This document shows, in pieces, positions 48,025 to 51,417 of a stretch of 51,417 nt of DNA. How positions within the stretch are numbered: the stretch's first letter is position 1; every line of letters starts with the position of its first letter. This stretch comes from Candidatus Acetothermia bacterium. GTDB taxonomy: Bacteria > Bipolaricaulota > Bipolaricaulia > RBG-16-55-9 > DRXL01. The notes beneath the pieces were generated by a model. It worked only from the letters and a program-made list of their open reading frames with translations. It searched no databases and was not told where the DNA came from. The stretch is from the NCBI GenBank assembly GCA_016179105.1, contig JACOSB010000093.1:1-51417 (forward strand), written 5' to 3'. The position numbers and the translations under genes were made by a program.

Positions 48025-50255
48025 AGATCGAATCTCTTCTCGAGTATTTGCAGCAACTCGACTGGTACCGGGGCCAGATTGAGATCATCAAAAAAATTCC
48101 CGAACAAGCGCCCATCTATGCGGAACTCAGCACTCCATTATCCATAGCGATCCAACGACATCTGGATCGTCGCGGCATAAAACTCTACACGCACCAAGCG
48201 CGTGCGATTGAACTCCTCCGTGAAGGCAAGAATATTATCTTGACGACGCCGACGGCATCGGGCAAGACGCTCGCGTTCAACCTGCCCATTTTCGAAAAAC
48301 TTTCTAAATCAAAAACTGGAACTGCACTCTATTTGTATCCCTTGAAAGCGCTCGCGAATGATCAGCTGCGCTCGCTCCAAGAGCTCGAAGCGGCGGCGAG
48401 TCTCAATTTTCACGCGAGCGTTTACGACGGTGACACGCCGGAGCATCTGCGTCCAAGAATTCGAGAACGGGCGCGTATCATTGTGAGCAATCCGTACGCG
48501 ATTCACCAGTATCTAGCCTGGCATAACAAATGGAAGCGCTTTTTCGAAAATCTTCAGTTTGTTGTCCTTGACGAAGCGCATCGGTATCGCGGCGTGTTTG
48601 GTTCGAATGTCGCGTTGCTCCTTCGCCGTTTGTTGCGAATTTTGGCATTCTATGGTGCGAAGCCACAATTCGTGCTCGCATCGGCGACGATGGCGAACCC
48701 ATTAGAGCACGCACACAAACTCACCGGACAAAATTTTTCTCTGATTGCTGAAGATGGCTCGGCACACGGTCGCAAGTTTTTTGTCTTCTGGAATCCACTG
48801 AAGAACGAAGCCAAATCCGTGCACCGGCAGTCGAGCGACTTACTGGCTCAGCACGTCAACGCAGATTTGCAGACGCTCTGTTTCACGGTCTCGCGCAAGA
48901 TGGCCGAACTCACGACCCACTGGGCGCAGCATGCGACGCACAAAACGCTCGCGGCTTACCGAGCCGGCTACTTGCCCGAAGACCGGCGCCGCATCGAGCA
49001 AGGGCTCAAAGAAAAAACCCTTCACGGAGTTGCAACAACCAACGCACTCGAGTTGGGCGTTGACATAGGCAGTCTGGATTCTGTGATTATCTCAGGCTAT
49101 CCCGGCACGGTGCTCTCAACATGGCAACAAGCCGGGCGAGCCGGCCGCGGCCAGCAAGATTCAATGGTAACTTTGGTAGGCTTCGAGAACCCACTCGATC
49201 AGTATTTTATGAGGCATCCCGAACGCTTCTTCGAGCGTCCGCACGAACACGCGATCATCGACTTAGAGAACGAGCATATTTTGCTGGCGCATCTGATGTG
49301 TGCCGTGGCTGAGCTTCCCGTCAAAGAGAGCGATGAACACTATTTCGGGCCGCGTGGGCCGGAATTGATGAACGCGCTCCAAGCTCAGCATCTAATCCAA
49401 AAGACACCGATGGGTTGGGTCTATCGCGGGATGGCACGCCCGGCAGAAATCGTCAGCTTGGACAACATCTCTGCGCAAACGATTCGTGTTCTTTGCGATG
49501 GCGAAATCTTAGAAACAATCGAACAGCAACGCGCGTTAGAAGAAACTCATCCAGGCGCGGTCTTTCTCCACCAGGGCGAAACTTTTCTGATGGAGAGCCT
49601 GAATTTGGGACAAGGAATCGCCATAGCCCGCCACGCCGATCTCGATTATTACACCGATACGCTCAAGTCTAGCGAAATTCGCATTCGCCGCGTCCAAGAC
49701 ACAAAGAGTATTGGAGCGTTTGAACTGAATGTCGGAGACGTTTTCGTCAAGGAGCAAGTGATCGGGTTTCGCGTAATGCGCTTCGATAAACCCTTGGGAG
49801 TGCACGCGCTCGACTCGCCCTCGACTGAGTTTGAGACTGTTGCGCTCTGGTTCACGTTGCCCTCGAGTGTACGCGATACAGTGGCCAAAGCCGGCTTTGA
49901 TTGGGCCGGCGGGCTGCATGCGGCCGAGCACGCGCTGATCGCGATGACGCCCTACTTCGCGATGTGCGACCGCTGGGACATCGGAGGCCTTTCTACATCG
50001 TTGCACGCCGATACGGGCACCGCGACCATTTTTATCTATGACGGCTTTCAGGGCGGGATCGGCATAGCAGAGAAGACATTCGAACTTTTTTCTCAATTGG
50101 TTCAAACAACCTACGAACTCGTGCGCGATTGCCCGTGCGAAACAGGCTGCCCGTCGTGCATTTACTCGCCCAAGTGTGGGAATGGGAATGAGCCGTTGGA
50201 CAAGAGAGCAGCGCTTGTCATACTTTCTGAACTGATGAAATCAATTAATCTGTAG
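48021..50255 (+). CDS. mrfA: DEAD/DEAH-type helicase with DUF1998 zinc domain (MrfA/YprA family)
   Basis: 744 residues from the ATG at 48021 within the ATGA overlap. The Q-like motif LYTHQARAI is near 56, Walker A TTPTASGKT at 75-83, Walker B LDEAHRYRG, motif III LASATMANP, and helicase C motifs TNALELGVDIG and QQAGRAGRG. The C-terminal DUF1998 region ends with a four-Cys cluster in CPCETGCPSC and SPKC. This is a 3'-5' DNA helicase family; with MrfB it forms a nucleotide-excision-like repair pair. Here the gene order is B-A, reversed from Bacillus yprA-yprB. Confidence 0.92.
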   Translation: MKIESLLEYLQQLDWYRGQIEIIKKIPEQAPIYAELSTPLSIAIQRHLDRRGIKLYTHQARAIELLREGKNIILTTPTASGKTLAFNLPIFEKLSKSKTGTALYLYPLKALANDQLRSLQELEAAASLNFHASVYDGDTPEHLRPRIRERARIIVSNPYAIHQYLAWHNKWKRFFENLQFVVLDEAHRYRGVFGSNVALLLRRLLRILAFYGAKPQFVLASATMANPLEHAHKLTGQNFSLIAEDGSAHGRKFFVFWNPLKNEAKSVHRQSSDLLAQHVNADLQTLCFTVSRKMAELTTHWAQHATHKTLAAYRAGYLPEDRRRIEQGLKEKTLHGVATTNALELGVDIGSLDSVIISGYPGTVLSTWQQAGRAGRGQQDSMVTLVGFENPLDQYFMRHPERFFERPHEHAIIDLENEHILLAHLMCAVAELPVKESDEHYFGPRGPELMNALQAQHLIQKTPMGWVYRGMARPAEIVSLDNISAQTIRVLCDGEILETIEQQRALEETHPGAVFLHQGETFLMESLNLGQGIAIARHADLDYYTDTLKSSEIRIRRVQDTKSIGAFELNVGDVFVKEQVIGFRVMRFDKPLGVHALDSPSTEFETVALWFTLPSSVRDTVAKAGFDWAGGLHAAEHALIAMTPYFAMCDRWDIGGLSTSLHADTGTATIFIYDGFQGGIGIAEKTFELFSQLVQTTYELVRDCPCETGCPSCIYSPKCGNGNEPLDKRAALVILSELMKSINL

Positions 50256-50278
50256 GGGCGAGGTAACCTCGCCCCTAC
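50252..50278. repeat. 27-nt perfect palindrome, GTAGGGGCG family, copy 3
   Basis: GTAGGGGCGAGGT, central A, ACCTCGCCCCTAC. Identical to copy 1 except for the central base. The TAG inside its first arm is the stop codon of mrfA, so the element begins within the coding end. It lies between convergent genes. Confidence 0.85.
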
Positions 50279-50304
50279 TACGCAAGAGATTCGTTAGTGC
50301 GGAG

Positions 50305-51291
50305 TCATTTCGTCGCCAAGGTCCCGACGATCGTAATCACGCCGTTCACAACTTTGGGCGTGGCTTGCACACAGGCTGTCTTTGTGGCGCTCGTGACGAG
50401 GAGCGCGAAGGGCACTTCAGGACTCAACAGGATGCGCGCTGTGCCGGGACCGATGATGATCCCGTTGCGACGCTGAACGGCGATCGCGTACTCAAATTGC
50501 AGGAACGAAGAGTCACCGAAGGCCTGCACAGTCAGAATTCCCGGCGGCGCTCCGCCGATCTCAAAGAGCGGATTACCCGAATCATCTTTAATGCTGGCGA
50601 TTGTCACTTGATTGTTCAAAGGAACGTTCAGATCGCTCTTGCTCGTCAATTCTGCTGGACAGATGGGCGAGGGCAACTGTGGAATCTGCGGTGCAGCTGG
50701 CGTCTGCGGCGTTGGCGCTGGCACGGTGATGAGCGAGAAGAGCACTTGGAAAACTCCCACGGGCGAGAAGAGCGAGAAGAACAGAGGAGCGACGATGATT
50801 GTCTGGCCTTCGACCGGCAGAATGACGTAGGCTCCGGTGCTCCCAGTGTTGACGTCGATCAGCGCGAGAACTAATCCGTTAAACGTAAATATGACGATGC
50901 CGTAATTGCCCGAAAAATCCTTCTGGCCAAGCTTGGAGCCCGGTGGAATCGTAGTCGTTCCGTAGACAATGAAAGGTGCTTGCCCGGTCAAGACGTTGAT
51001 CGCGGCGAGTGAGTCGACGAAGAGTGTACCCTGCAAGCCGTTGCTGCTGCGGACTTGCCCAAAGACTTGGTGTTTTTTGAACTCTTCGACCCACGCGGCT
51101 CCGCTGATTTGGGTCTTCTCCCGAAGTTTATTCTCTAGCTCTGAGAATTTGGCGTCTCCAGGAAAGACGAGCTCTGGCTGAGCGGGTGCTTGAGTTTGTT
51201 GCGCTTGAGCCGCTCCACCGGGACCCAAGGGACCGAACGAAACGAATAACCAAACAGTTGCGACAAGACCGGCAGCGAAGCGTCTAAGCAT
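50305..51291 (-). CDS. secreted protein with proline-rich linker, unknown family
   Basis: 328 residues. A signal peptide (about 1-31, ending GGAAQA) is followed by a charged helical segment (SELENKLREK) and a beta-rich domain with long hydrophobic stretches (FNGLVLALIDVN, IVAPLFFSLFSPVGVF). A linker of Pro/Ala/Gln (about 193-213) leads to a C-terminal domain with two Cys (PICP and TACV) that could pair. AGGAGG is 4 nt upstream of the ATG. No family recognised; it is probably cell-surface or envelope located. Confidence 0.6.
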   Translation of the reverse strand: MLRRFAAGLVATVWLFVSFGPLGPGGAAQAQQTQAPAQPELVFPGDAKFSELENKLREKTQISGAAWVEEFKKHQVFGQVRSSNGLQGTLFVDSLAAINVLTGQAPFIVYGTTTIPPGSKLGQKDFSGNYGIVIFTFNGLVLALIDVNTGSTGAYVILPVEGQTIIVAPLFFSLFSPVGVFQVLFSLITVPAPTPQTPAAPQIPQLPSPICPAELTSKSDLNVPLNNQVTIASIKDDSGNPLFEIGGAPPGILTVQAFGDSSFLQFEYAIAVQRRNGIIIGPGTARILLSPEVPFALLVTSATKTACVQATPKVVNGVITIVGTLATK

Positions 51292-51417
51292 AAGGCCTCC
51301 TTGAATTTGGTAAGCCCCTAGGTTAGTGTCCCCTGCGGGGATGGTCGAAACCCCTCGCCTTCAGGCGAAGAGAAGTTTGTGGTAATATGGTCGCGTGCGA
51401 AAGTATCGCCTGGGAGC
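51292..51417 (-). other. upstream region of the last gene with two small hairpins
   Basis: TCCCC-TGC-GGGGA (51329-51341) and TCGCC-TTCA-GGCGA (51355-51368) stand 40-80 nt before the start codon of the secreted-protein gene. I see no convincing promoter or gene in these 126 nt. Confidence 0.4.

Noticed and set aside
1..51417. CRISPR arrays, prophage or complete insertion sequences
   Set aside because: No regularly spaced direct repeats, phage structural genes or transposase with terminal repeats could be seen.

Overview
The window is bacterial, as shown by bacterial-type ispF, mraY, rseP, ftsY, tilS and coaBC, an rpsF-ssb-rpsR cluster and an HU gene. G+C looks moderate, around half by eye. 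It carries a mix of markers that fits a deep-branching uncultured lineage better than a model phylum: spoVS without other sporulation genes, an archaeal/bacterial-type AsnRS, a BCAM0308-family zinc protein, a DUF4443-like regulator, a menA-like prenyltransferase, and many genes whose sigma70-type -10 box ends 6-9 nt before the ATG (candidate leaderless mRNAs). Any assignment to a phylum (for example Bipolaricaulota-like) is only a guess. There is no rRNA, CRISPR array or prophage. The only hint of an insertion sequence is a truncated start at the left edge.

Left part (1-9.8 kb): lipid and amino-acid catabolism. It holds a branched-chain 2-oxo-acid dehydrogenase E1 alpha subunit without its E1 beta neighbour, an alpha/beta-hydrolase fused to an acyl-CoA synthetase, dprA, a glutaryl-CoA dehydrogenase, two tandem paralogous secreted zinc metalloproteases of unknown family, and a second acyl-CoA dehydrogenase.

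9.9-12.3 kb: the most unusual region. A membrane-anchored OmpR-type regulator with its DNA-binding domain at the C-terminus is followed by a small secreted protein. Next comes a 630-nt stretch without a convincing gene that holds two consecutive three-way-junction RNA folds; the second ends in a T-tract, and one of its strands has two alternative partners.

12.3-30.8 kb: housekeeping and envelope genes. These are an aspartate-type aminotransferase, tilS, rseP (three PDZ domains), ispF and mraY divergent from each other, a NUDIX protein, tRNA-Leu(CAG) directly upstream of gatA, a diacylglycerol/lipid kinase, a seven-repeat FG-GAP secreted protein, a PuuD-like membrane protein, a CPBP protease, a menA-like gene, a cupin, a DUF3105 protein, a long-chain polyprenyl diphosphate synthase, spoVS, argS, ftsY and another NUDIX gene.

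30.8-38.9 kb, almost all minus strand: rhodanese-sufU-coaBC, coaD, and a corrinoid-uptake operon (regulator, exported binding protein, permease, ATPase, second binding protein without signal peptide, cobO). 39.0-43.8 kb, plus strand: BCAM0308 protein, folate cyclodeaminase, metallophosphoesterase, surE, inositol-monophosphatase and asnS. 43.8-50.3 kb: HU with its terminator, rpsF (apparently starting at CTG), ssb, rpsR, a small membrane protein, a cysteine desulfurase, and an mrfB-mrfA pair (RNase H-fold nuclease plus DUF1998 helicase). A secreted protein of unknown family closes the window.

A dispersed palindrome with GTAGGGGCG outer arms occurs three times, twice between convergent genes and once just upstream of sufU.
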